From JABDBE01 sp963832245 (GTDB lineage: Bacteria > Acidobacteriota > Terriglobia > Terriglobales > Acidobacteriaceae): a stretch of DNA of 64,000 bases. The stretch is taken from the NCBI GenBank assembly GCA_963832245.1, contig CAWHTG010000004.1, forward strand, positions 2,666,001 to 2,730,000, written 5' to 3'. The translations under genes and the position numbers were made by a program. A model generated the notes under the pieces. That model had not been told where the DNA came from. It did no database searches and saw nothing but the letters and a program-made list of their open reading frames with translations. Shown here one piece after another: positions 18,322 to 26,511 of the stretch; the stretch's first letter is position 1, and each line of letters opens with the position of its first letter.

Positions 18322-18343
18322 AAGTGGTCTGATAAGTGGACCA
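18322..18343 (-). promoter_or_regulatory. candidate FadR-type operator upstream of the regulator/OOR operon
   Basis: An inverted repeat TGGTC-N9-GACCA (18325-18343) overlaps a direct repeat of AAGTGG with 12-bp periodicity (18322 and 18334). GntR/FadR proteins commonly bind TGGT...ACCA dyads. It lies 13 bp upstream of the chosen TTG start. I saw no second copy in front of the other island genes. Confidence 0.4.
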
Positions 18344-18448
18344 GCCAACGAGGGGAGTATACGCCCATTGTCAAGCCCGCAGCAAATATTTTTATTGAGA
18401 CATGAAAAATGTCGACGGAGCCCAAAGCTGCGGCCCGTCCGACAAAAC

Positions 18449-20092
18449 TCAGTCCATCCGCCAGGGTGAGCGCTCCGGCCATTGCCGTAAGACCTCCGTG
18501 GCCCAAGCGGTCGTCTTGTCCGCATGACACGTCGTGCAAGGATTGGGGATTTTATATTTGTCGGTCATCGCTGGCGCGATGAAGGAGAACGTGTGGGCAC
18601 GCACTTTCACGTCGGCAATGGTGGTTTCGATCTTCGGCATGTGACAGGCGATGCAACTGCTTCCCGCCGATTCCTTTTTGTGATGAGTATGCTCCTCAAG
18701 GGTGCCGGTGCGCGGACCGTTCAACGATAGCGGTCCGTGGCAATCCATGCACAATTGGTCCGCAGGCTTTCGCAACTGGGCGTAGTTGTCCGTGCCATGC
18801 ACATCGTGGCAGCTGAAGCAGGTCACGCCGCGCCGGTACATGACGCTCTGCACGAAATCATTTCCTTGCATCCGGTTTTTGTGACTCGTGCCGTCCGCAT
18901 AGTGGGTGAACGTTGTCTCGCCCAGCGTGTGCTCTTCAAGCTGCCAAAAATCCCGCAAGTTTAGGCCGGCATGGTAACCGACAGGCCAGTCGTAGTATTT
19001 ATTTTCAATGGGTGTGGTCAGAGGGCGTCCTTGCGAATGGCACTGAATGCAGGTATCGCTCGCCGCAACATAATCCATTCGCGCCGGATTCAGAATGTTT
19101 CCACGCGATGGATGCTCAACATGTTCACTTCCGGGCCCATGGCATTTCTCGCATCCAACATTCCACTCCGCCACCTGCTTCGTGTGGATGTTGTAGTCGA
19201 CGGAATGGCATCCGTCGCAGGTCGGACCCGTCGGCCGCCGCATGTTGTCCGGCGGATAAAACGGCTCCCACCAGTCAGTCCCCTTGGCTACAAAATACGG
19301 CCGCCAGGCCCGATGCGTCACATCCCACTGCGCGGGTTCCGGAAAATAATCATCGCCGACTTTCGTAAAGTAACGCTGCTTCCACAGGCTGCCGTACACT
19401 AGGGCGACGTCGTCCTTGGTGAACTTGGCGACGGAATTAGTCGCAAGGTCAGGAATGATGGCGTCAGGATGTTCGCGAGGATCACGCACCACATTCGCCA
19501 TCGGCGTTTTTCGCCAATGCTCGTAGATTTGCGCATGGCACTTCTGGCAGGACTGCGAGCCCGCGTAGTGAGCCGAGCTTGCGCTGGCCAATTGCTGCTC
19601 TCGCTCCTCGCCGGTTAGCTGGCACAGGCTCCGAATGAAGAGGACCAACTTCCAACTATCGTCACTCTGCTCGTCATGCGGTGTGGCCCACCCCGGCATG
19701 CCGGTCAGACGCACCCCATTTCGAATGATGTAGCGGATCTCTGCGTCCGTGAGGTTTTGGGTTTGCGGCAGACGTAAGTCCGGAACTTTTGGATAAAGAT
19801 TGCGGCCAACGTTCGTTTGCCCTGAACCGTCCGCCCCGTGGCACACCGCACATCGATCCAGGAAGCTTTCTCGAGCTTTGTTCAAGACTTCCGGCGTGGG
19901 CTTCCATGGGTTTGGCTCGAGACGAGCTTTCCTCGGGATTGCCAGGTTGCGCGCTTCGCGAGCTAGCGTTTTTTCTAAATAAGACGGCTGGTCCGCGGTG
20001 CTAAATCCACGCCAGATCAACCGGGATCCGTAGAGGCCAATCGCGACGAGTGCCAGTGCACACAGAAGACTAAGAACCCTCCAGGCCTTCAT
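18449..20092 (-). CDS. nonaheme cytochrome c (c553-like domain plus multiheme domain)
   Basis: A 547-residue exported protein: N-terminal TM or signal anchor (residues ~5-25), one class-I cytochrome c domain (CAVCHGADGSG... with Met in GVRLTGMPGW), then a multiheme region. I count nine CXXCH motifs: CAVCH, CQKCH, CDGCH, CEKCH, CIQCH, CFSCH, CMDCH, CIACH and CTTCH. The latter eight resemble the cytochrome c554/doubled-CXXCH group. It would sit in the periplasm or on the membrane and transfer electrons, but no partner is evident from its own sequence. It lies between the PanE-like gene and the regulator on the same strand as the oxalate genes, so it could drain electrons during oxalate oxidation; that link is inference. 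Confidence 0.85.
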   Translation of the reverse strand: MKAWRVLSLLCALALVAIGLYGSRLIWRGFSTADQPSYLEKTLAREARNLAIPRKARLEPNPWKPTPEVLNKARESFLDRCAVCHGADGSGQTNVGRNLYPKVPDLRLPQTQNLTDAEIRYIIRNGVRLTGMPGWATPHDEQSDDSWKLVLFIRSLCQLTGEEREQQLASASSAHYAGSQSCQKCHAQIYEHWRKTPMANVVRDPREHPDAIIPDLATNSVAKFTKDDVALVYGSLWKQRYFTKVGDDYFPEPAQWDVTHRAWRPYFVAKGTDWWEPFYPPDNMRRPTGPTCDGCHSVDYNIHTKQVAEWNVGCEKCHGPGSEHVEHPSRGNILNPARMDYVAASDTCIQCHSQGRPLTTPIENKYYDWPVGYHAGLNLRDFWQLEEHTLGETTFTHYADGTSHKNRMQGNDFVQSVMYRRGVTCFSCHDVHGTDNYAQLRKPADQLCMDCHGPLSLNGPRTGTLEEHTHHKKESAGSSCIACHMPKIETTIADVKVRAHTFSFIAPAMTDKYKIPNPCTTCHADKTTAWATEVLRQWPERSPWRMD

Positions 20093-20172
20093 ACGGGATT
20101 ATTAGAGTTCAAAATTCTCGCGAACACAAATCTACGGAAAACTACTCGAAAAGCTGGCAAACTGAGCGCATC

Positions 20173-21198
20173 CTAACGAGCGACAGCGTCCAGCGGGGCG
20201 CTCGCTTTGGGTGGCACCGAATAGCTCTCCGCCAGTAATTTGGTGCAGTTGTACACGGTTCGCGTGCAGCTCATCGGAAGGCCGACGCGCTCTCCCAACT
20301 CTACGACCGCGCCCACCAGCGCTTCCAATTCCATGGGCCGGCCCGCTTCGAGATCCTGCAGCATGGAAGTTTTGTGCTCCCCAACTTTTTCTGCGCCGGC
20401 GATTCGCTGATCGATGGACACAGGCAACTCCATACCTAACCTGTGGGCGACGGCTTCTACTTCCAGCATGATGTTTCGGATCACCGAACAAACTCCGGGA
20501 TCACGCACCATCTGCACCACCGTGGCACGCGTGAGTGCGCTCACCGGATTCAACGACGCATTGCCCAAGGCCTTTACCCAGATTTCGTGCCGGAGACGAG
20601 TAGTAATCGGGCAGCGCAGACCCGATGCAATAAGCGCCTCCGCAATTCGCCGGCTGCGATCGGAGCGCGTGCCGTCCGGTTCGCCGAGCGAAATGCGGTT
20701 TCCCTCGATGTGTTGAATCACTCCGGGCGCTGTGATTTCAGTCGCAAGGTAAACGATGGACCCCACCACTCGACGCGCTTCAATGGCCGATGAGATCACG
20801 CCGCCGGGATCGACGCGTTCAAGATGCAGTCCCTCCCATTCGCCGCCGAAGCCCTGAAAGTACCACCACGGAATTCCGTTTTGCGTGCTGACGACTGTGG
20901 TGTCTGGACCCAATACCGGCTTCAACTGAGGCGCGAGTTGCGGAAGCCCATGCGCCTTCACCCCAAGAAAGACAACGTCCACCGGGCCGACGTCAGAGAG
21001 GGAATCGGCGATGGTGGGCCGCGCTACGAAATCTCCCTCGCCGCTCTTCACCTGTACACCGCGCTCCTGCATGGCGCGAAGGTGCGGGCCGCGCGCAAAC
21101 AGAGTGACGTCGAATCCGGCTTGTGCCATGCGCGCACCGATGTACGCTCCGATTGCCCCGGCGCCTGCAATCAGGAATCTCATTGCCGGGCTTTTCAT
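20173..21198 (-). CDS. ketopantoate-reductase-family enzyme, probable oxalyl-CoA reductase (PanE2-like)
   Basis: A 341-residue protein with an N-terminal Rossmann motif (GAGAIGAYIGARMAQAG), the conserved Asn of STQNGIPWW, catalytic Lys in WVKALGNASLNPVSAL, and the C-terminal helix with Glu in RPMELEALVG: a canonical 2-dehydropantoate 2-reductase fold. However, its ATG overlaps the stop of the oxalyl-CoA-synthetase-like gene by four bases (ATGA), a sign of translational coupling, and no pantothenate genes are near. In Methylobacterium extorquens AM1 a PanE homologue (PanE2) is known to reduce oxalyl-CoA to glyoxylate with NADPH. I therefore infer that role here. A second ATG at 21183 also fits the family start. 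Pantothenate biosynthesis remains the alternative. Confidence 0.75.
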   Translation of the reverse strand: MKSPAMRFLIAGAGAIGAYIGARMAQAGFDVTLFARGPHLRAMQERGVQVKSGEGDFVARPTIADSLSDVGPVDVVFLGVKAHGLPQLAPQLKPVLGPDTTVVSTQNGIPWWYFQGFGGEWEGLHLERVDPGGVISSAIEARRVVGSIVYLATEITAPGVIQHIEGNRISLGEPDGTRSDRSRRIAEALIASGLRCPITTRLRHEIWVKALGNASLNPVSALTRATVVQMVRDPGVCSVIRNIMLEVEAVAHRLGMELPVSIDQRIAGAEKVGEHKTSMLQDLEAGRPMELEALVGAVVELGERVGLPMSCTRTVYNCTKLLAESYSVPPKASAPLDAVAR

Positions 21199-22706
21199 CG
21201 ACGATCATCCACAAGGGCAGCGGCGACGGCGCGCCGGCGAATTTTCCCGGTGGCAGTGGTGGGAATACTTTTCACCAGATAAATCTTGGTTGGACATTTG
21301 TACTCTGCCAGCGACTCGCGGCAGTGTTTGATCAGCGCTGACTCGGTGGCGCCATGAGCTTCGCGCAAGACCACAGCCGCAGCCACTTCCTCCCCGAGCG
21401 TGGGATGCGCGCAGCCGAACGTGACCGCGGCCGCGACCGCGGGATGCTTCAGCAAAACCTCATCGATCTCGTGAGGGGCGATGTTCTCGCCTCCGCGAAT
21501 GATGATGTCCTTGATGCGCCCGGTCAAGTGCAGATAACAATCTTCGTCGAGATAGCCTTGGTCTCCGGTGCGAAACCATCCGTTGACGAAGGCGCGGGCG
21601 TTTGCTTCCGGATTATTTTCGTATCCACGAAATACATTCGCGCCCTGAATAGCGATTTCGCCGCGTTGATTGTTCTCGAGAGAATTGCCGTTAGTGTCCA
21701 TAATCCTGATGCGAAGGCCGGTGCCTACCCCGACCGATCCGGCCTTGCGATGGCGCGGCGGCAAAGGATTCGAGGTCATCTGATGCGAGGCTTCGGTCAT
21801 CCCGTAGGCTTCCACGAAAGGCACGCCAAACAGATCCTCGATTTTGTGAATGAGCTCTGAAGACAGAGGCGCGCTGCAGGAACGGATGAAACGCAAAGAG
21901 GCGGCTTCCGCCGGTTTGTGATGCGTCCGGGCCAGCAGAAGTTGATGCATCGTTGGCACCCCCGAATACCAGGTCACGTGATGTTCCCGCACCGTCCGCC
22001 AAAAAGAAAGCGCATTAAATTTCGTAGGAACAACCACGGCGCCTCCAGTAAGCAGAGTGGCCATGGTTGAGGCAATCAGCCCATGAATATGGAACTGCGG
22101 CATGATGCAGAGCGAAACATCTTCTTCAGAAAGCCCGTAAGTATTCGCAATATTCGCTGACGAAACTGCTAGGTTGAAATGCCGCAAGGGCACTCGCTTT
22201 GGCCGTCCCGTGCTGCCGCTGGTGTGCAGCAGCAGAGCAATGTCGTCCGCTGTGGGCTCGGCCGCCGAAACTCCCGTCGGAGCATTCGCCAGGTGAACGT
22301 TGCCCTGATCGCTCATTTCAACCGAGAAAATCGGGATCTTGCGGTCCGCAGCCGCGGCGCGCACGAATTCCGACCCTACCGCCGGACAGAGCAGCACGCG
22401 GGCATTGGTGTCCCCGAGAAAAAAATGAAATTCCTCATAGGGGTACGCCGGATTCAACGGAGCCGCTGTTCCAGCGATGGAAGCCGCTAAGAAACTCACA
22501 ATCGCCCGCAATCCATTCGGCAACGCGATCGCCACAGCATCGCCGCGGCGAATGCCGGCGGAGGCCAAAGCATTCGCCATGGTCAGTACCTGCTGCCGCA
22601 GCGAATCATAGGTGACACGGATTCCTAGCTCAGGAACGATGACGGCTGTGTGACTGTCCGCGAAATGTAAAACGTCAAGAAGCGTGTCGACTGACTTCAG
22701 AGTCAT
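21195..22706 (-). CDS. acyl-CoA synthetase of the AAE3/Pcs60 type, probable oxalyl-CoA synthetase
   Basis: A 503-residue ANL-superfamily ligase: P-loop HTSGSTGRPK (161-170), adenylate site EAYGMTEASHQMTSNPLPP, GWFRTGDQGYLD, hinge GRIKDIIIRGGENI and catalytic Lys488 in TATGKIRRR. The segments around FHIHGLIA, TWYSGVPTMHQ, LRFIRSCSAPL and MTEASHQMTSNPLP are close to plant AAE3 and yeast Pcs60, which activate oxalate to oxalyl-CoA with ATP. That, plus the overlapping PanE-like reductase and adjacent glyoxylate enzymes, makes oxalate the likely substrate. The frame can start at 22811, but the family alignment favours ATG 22706; its Shine-Dalgarno is weak. A generic short-chain acyl-CoA ligase is the alternative. 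Confidence 0.85.
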   Translation of the reverse strand: MTLKSVDTLLDVLHFADSHTAVIVPELGIRVTYDSLRQQVLTMANALASAGIRRGDAVAIALPNGLRAIVSFLAASIAGTAAPLNPAYPYEEFHFFLGDTNARVLLCPAVGSEFVRAAAADRKIPIFSVEMSDQGNVHLANAPTGVSAAEPTADDIALLLHTSGSTGRPKRVPLRHFNLAVSSANIANTYGLSEEDVSLCIMPQFHIHGLIASTMATLLTGGAVVVPTKFNALSFWRTVREHHVTWYSGVPTMHQLLLARTHHKPAEAASLRFIRSCSAPLSSELIHKIEDLFGVPFVEAYGMTEASHQMTSNPLPPRHRKAGSVGVGTGLRIRIMDTNGNSLENNQRGEIAIQGANVFRGYENNPEANARAFVNGWFRTGDQGYLDEDCYLHLTGRIKDIIIRGGENIAPHEIDEVLLKHPAVAAAVTFGCAHPTLGEEVAAAVVLREAHGATESALIKHCRESLAEYKCPTKIYLVKSIPTTATGKIRRRAVAAALVDDRR

Positions 22707-22832
22707 TCGTGATTGCCTTTGCCGCGGGTCCTTGGATGCCAGGCTGATTTTGTCTGTTGTTCGCGCAACGAAAGGAATGTAGCCGCACTCTTCGAGGCCG
22801 TCATCCTCCAACCAGCCAAGAATGTGATGAAT

Positions 22833-23993
22833 TCAATGCGAGTAGCCCTCGGCTTTCAACGCGGCACTGAATTCTTTCAGAAAAAACTGGACGCTGTCCT
22901 CGGTAGCCAAAGGGCCCATGACGCCAATGCGAACAACTTTACCCGCGAGCGGACCAAAGCCGCCGGCGATCTCGATGCCTGGGCCGTCCAATAGACGTTT
23001 TCGCACTTTAGCCTCATCAACCCCTTTGGGAACACACACTGTGTTGAGGGTCGCAATTCGGTGCGCCTCGGGAACGTGCAAACGCAGTCCCATGGCCTCG
23101 ATGCCCTTAACAAAAGTCTGATGAGCACGGCGATGTCGCTCCCATCGTTTCTCAATCCCTTCTTCGGCGATGACTAGCAACGCCTCGCGCAGGGCATAAA
23201 ACATCGAAATCGGCGCGGTGTGGTGATAGCGGTGCGACACTGTGGAATAGTCATGAATCAGTTTGAGGTCAAGATACCAACTGCGGGAGGGAGTCGTGCG
23301 GCCGCGCAGCCATTCCATAGCCCGCGGCGACATGGCCATCGGAGATAGGCCCGGTGGACAGCTCAGCCCTTTTTGCGTGCAGCTGTAGGCGACGTCGATG
23401 CCGGTCTGGTCGAAGTCTACCCGCACTCCGCCAAGAGACGTGACGCAGTCTGCAATCACCAGAGCGCCGGCATCGTGGGCCGCGGCACAGATCGCCTTGC
23501 CCGATTGCAACGCTCCGGTCGATGTCTCAGCGTGAACATAAGCCACAACCTTAGGCTTCTCGCGACCAATGAATTCCCTGGCCTCATCATCGGTGAATGT
23601 TTCCCCCCAAGCCTTCTCGAAACGCACAACATTTGCTCCGTGGCGCTTTGCCATCTCCGTGAGTCGATCCGAGAAATACCCGTTGGCGAATATCGCGAAC
23701 TTGGTTTCGGGTTCAACAAAATTGGCAACGGCAGCTTCCATGCCCGCGCTGCCAGTTCCGGAAATTACCAGCGTAGCGCCATCGCCCGTTCCGTAAGCCA
23801 TCTTCACCAACTGCTGAACGTCAGCCATTACCTGGATGAAGTAAGGATCGAGGTGACCGACGATCGGTTTCGACAGCGCTTCATAGACGCGCGGGTGGAC
23901 CATCGTCGGCCCCGGTCCGAACAGGTAACGCCGAGGTGGTTGCAAGGGAGGAAATAAATTAACCGCGGGAGTCTGCTGTTCTACGACGCTCAT
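22833..23993 (-). CDS. alanine/serine--glyoxylate aminotransferase (class V)
   Basis: A 386-residue PLP enzyme of the AGXT/serine-glyoxylate group. Features are the family N-terminus (FGPGPTMVHPRVYEAL, GHLDPYF), the phosphate-binding SGTGSAGMEA, the PLP-ring Asp in VIADCVTSLGG, and the Schiff-base Lys208 in SCTQKGLSCPPG. It transfers an amino group from alanine or serine to glyoxylate, giving glycine. Located between malate synthase and the oxalyl-CoA synthetase on the same strand, it fits a glyoxylate branch to glycine and hydroxypyruvate (serine cycle), with glycerate kinase elsewhere in the window. The amino donor cannot be decided from sequence. Confidence 0.92.
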   Translation of the reverse strand: MSVVEQQTPAVNLFPPLQPPRRYLFGPGPTMVHPRVYEALSKPIVGHLDPYFIQVMADVQQLVKMAYGTGDGATLVISGTGSAGMEAAVANFVEPETKFAIFANGYFSDRLTEMAKRHGANVVRFEKAWGETFTDDEAREFIGREKPKVVAYVHAETSTGALQSGKAICAAAHDAGALVIADCVTSLGGVRVDFDQTGIDVAYSCTQKGLSCPPGLSPMAMSPRAMEWLRGRTTPSRSWYLDLKLIHDYSTVSHRYHHTAPISMFYALREALLVIAEEGIEKRWERHRRAHQTFVKGIEAMGLRLHVPEAHRIATLNTVCVPKGVDEAKVRKRLLDGPGIEIAGGFGPLAGKVVRIGVMGPLATEDSVQFFLKEFSAALKAEGYSH

Positions 23994-24187
23994 AGCCCTC
24001 GTTTCTACTCACAGAAAATTAAATATGACGGAACGGGCCATCTTCGAAATTCCTGCCCGAAATGTGAATGCGATGCAGTCTGACAGTGGGCAACAAGCAC
24101 GCAAACGTCGTCAAGCTAATTCTATTAATCAGCTTGATCAGCGTTCCCTATCTGATCGTGCACCGTCGCTTTCGAATGCTCGTTCCG

Positions 24188-25759
24188 CTAAATCGGCGAA
24201 TGGTGCCCCTGCACGATCATCTCCTCCGCGATGCGGCGCGCTTCGGGCAGGGTTTTTGCCGCCTTGGAATCGATCTCCTTGGGCAAGTCGCGCTGAATTT
24301 TTGCCAGCTCTTCGTCAAAAATGCGAGTCACCAATTCGCGGCTATGCTCGACCGGCTTGCCATCGTCGCCAGGAACTTTGACTTTGTGCCGCACTCGCTG
24401 CGCAATCATGAGCCGATAGATGCGGTCGGTGGCCAGATCCTCCATGAAGCCATCGAGCAGGCTGGCGCCCTTGCCGTTGAGCACGCCATTGCGATAACGA
24501 ATCACGGTGCGCGCCGCCGCGCGCATCCCCGCCAGCGTCGTCTTACCAACTCCTTTGGGAACAGGCCGCAGATCGGGATGCGCGTTCGCCAGCTTGGGCC
24601 GTTTTGCAATCTGATTGGGATATGGGAACTGCGCCACCGCAATCTCGTTCTGATCGGGATGGCCGGTCCAGGCTCCATCCATCAGGCAGTTGGCTTCGTT
24701 CTTCTTATCTTCCTTGAGCACCTTCAGAGCGCGCTCGTTCAATTCTGCGTCGGTGCGGCTGGGATAAAGCGCCGTCATTCCACCGATGGCGTGAGCTCCG
24801 TGCTTGTGGCAAATTTCCGGCATCAGGGTACGGAAGTTCTGAAAAAATGACACATCGTGCGGGATGGTATTGCGGTCGGGCAAAATCCAATTCGGATCCT
24901 CCAACATGAAATCGATCAGCGACGCCATGTAATCCCACCGCCCCAGATTCAATCCCAGACAATGCTCGCGCAGGTTGAACAGAAATTCTTCCATCTGATA
25001 GGCCAGCGGGTGTGCCTCTACCAGCGCCATGCACTTTATGTAGTCCGCAGGCAAACCTTTGTGCTTGGCAAACGCCTGGAACAAGTCGCGCCACCAGAAG
25101 GCCTCCTCCGCTGACTCGCTCTTGGGAATGTAAACCGAGAAATTGTGCGGCAACCAGGCAGGATCGATCTGATACCAGATCAGCGCGAGATCGAACAGGG
25201 AAGCCGACATGATTTCGTTCTTGATGAGTCCGCCCTGGCTCAGATGCAGCCCACGGGGGCGCACCCAGGTCACGGTTTTCGAACGTTGAACTGCGACTTT
25301 TTTCTGGCGCTTCTTGTCGTCGTAACTCAGTTCATACTTGTAGGCGGCGATGGTATTCTTTACCGCCAGCATGATGTGCTCCCATGTATTCGCCGTGGAA
25401 TCCTCGAGGTCGACCATCACAGCCGGGGATCCGGAGTTCAGTAGTTTTACCGTCAACTCAGCATCGTCAGCCGGCCCGGTCATCTGATTGCGTTGGTCGG
25501 CACACCAGTCAGGCACTTTGATCTGCCAGTTGGAGGTCGTGGCTTCAGAAGGCGGCAAATAGTTTGGCGGGTGTCCGCCGTGCGATCGTTCCAGCACCTC
25601 CGCGCGCTTTGCCGCCAGCTTCTGTTGCCACGGAGTGAACTGTTTGTGAAGCGGCAACAGGAAATCGAAGAATCCCTTAGGCAGATCTTTTTGTGGATTC
25701 AAGTCCGCCGGTGCGTAATTCATGTACTGCGACGTAGTGTCTTCGGTGTGTATTGGCAT
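24188..25759 (-). CDS. aceB: malate synthase A
   Basis: Condenses glyoxylate with acetyl-CoA to malate. The 523-residue protein shows malate synthase A features: DLEDSTANTWEH, TWVRPRGLHL with the catalytic Arg, the ALVEAHPLAYQMEE segment, CLGLNLGRWDYM (Mg-binding region), GGMTALYP, and the C-terminal domain with LLDGFMEDLATDRIYRLM. ATG 25759 is chosen over an upstream TTG because GAAGGA lies about 12 bases before it. It is the first gene of the minus-strand run that continues through the aminotransferase and oxalate genes, and no isocitrate lyase is present in the window. That suggests glyoxylate comes from oxalate rather than only from isocitrate. The enzyme identity is secure. Confidence 0.95.
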   Translation of the reverse strand: MPIHTEDTTSQYMNYAPADLNPQKDLPKGFFDFLLPLHKQFTPWQQKLAAKRAEVLERSHGGHPPNYLPPSEATTSNWQIKVPDWCADQRNQMTGPADDAELTVKLLNSGSPAVMVDLEDSTANTWEHIMLAVKNTIAAYKYELSYDDKKRQKKVAVQRSKTVTWVRPRGLHLSQGGLIKNEIMSASLFDLALIWYQIDPAWLPHNFSVYIPKSESAEEAFWWRDLFQAFAKHKGLPADYIKCMALVEAHPLAYQMEEFLFNLREHCLGLNLGRWDYMASLIDFMLEDPNWILPDRNTIPHDVSFFQNFRTLMPEICHKHGAHAIGGMTALYPSRTDAELNERALKVLKEDKKNEANCLMDGAWTGHPDQNEIAVAQFPYPNQIAKRPKLANAHPDLRPVPKGVGKTTLAGMRAAARTVIRYRNGVLNGKGASLLDGFMEDLATDRIYRLMIAQRVRHKVKVPGDDGKPVEHSRELVTRIFDEELAKIQRDLPKEIDSKAAKTLPEARRIAEEMIVQGHHSPI

Positions 25760-25907
25760 GGGACGAAATCCTTCAACGCTCGCCGGCAAGCGAGTTGCTA
25801 GAGATCAGCGCTTCCCTGCGTGCGATTTATGTTATTCGATTACTGCCGAAGCCAGTTTGCGGGATGCAGCCCTACTAGCCGCGATTTGAACCGGCGAGTA
25901 CCGCGAA

Positions 25908-26162
25908 TTACCTGATGTGCTCAAGCGCGTCATTGACCGCACCCTCCTCCGGCTTGCACTCATGCTTGTCGAAATCAGATTGAAGCTGCTGTTTGGCTTT
26001 CTCCGCGTCAACTATAAATTCCCGCCGCGTCCGGAACGTCAATTTGCAAACGTCGCAATAGGCGGTGTTTGGCGTGCTCCCAATGAATCTAACTATTCTG
26101 AGCTTACGGTCCGGCACCATCCCATCATTGCAGGGCATTAATGCGGAGTCAACTGCCTTCAT
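25908..26162 (-). CDS. small conserved-looking hypothetical protein with CxxC
   Basis: An 84-residue soluble protein. The core (RIVRFIGSTPNTAYCDVCKLTF, shown in part; Cys36 and Cys39) followed by an acidic/basic helix with KAKQQLQSDFDKHEC suggests a small zinc-knuckle-type fold using CxxC and HxC. The codon use and well-formed core argue that it is real. I do not recognise a named family. The start is uncertain: ATGs at 26162, 26138 and 26120 are all in frame, and the last begins right before the conserved-looking part. It stands alone upstream of malate synthase. Confidence 0.55.
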   Translation of the reverse strand: MKAVDSALMPCNDGMVPDRKLRIVRFIGSTPNTAYCDVCKLTFRTRREFIVDAEKAKQQLQSDFDKHECKPEEGAVNDALEHIR

Positions 26163-26511
26163 CGGTCCTAAACAGTTCGAAAATTAGATAAAGATCACAG
26201 CCGCGCCGCTTGTCTTCCATCCAACATGTGGCGGGTTACGTCAATGCATCACATTTGTTCTTTTCATATTTCCCACTCGAAAATTGCATTTGTATTCCCC
26301 CTGTCATTCTCAGCGGGAAAAAGATTGCTTGACTCGCAGTTAGAAAACGTGGTAAACAAGCCCGCCAGCGGATTGGTCCGCTTTTCATACAACTCATCAG
26401 TTTTTCAAATAGTCGGTTCAGTGCTTTGTCACCCGAGGCAGCCGGCATTTGAGTTCGCGCACACTTGCCCCGGGTCAGGTGTTGGCCAAATCACGGTCGG
26501 AAAGGAAACAC
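26163..26511. other. intergenic leader upstream of the porin gene
   Basis: About 350 bases, noticeably richer in A/T than its flanks, between a minus-strand small gene and the plus-strand porin; promoters of both should be here. I could not assign a confident -35/-10 pair, and the overlapping ORFs on both strands look spurious. Confidence 0.4.

Noticed and set aside
20173..21198. Pantothenate biosynthesis gene panE
   Set aside because: Fold is right, but coupling to an AAE3-like ligase and lack of pan genes nearby make oxalyl-CoA reduction more likely; kept as the stated alternative.
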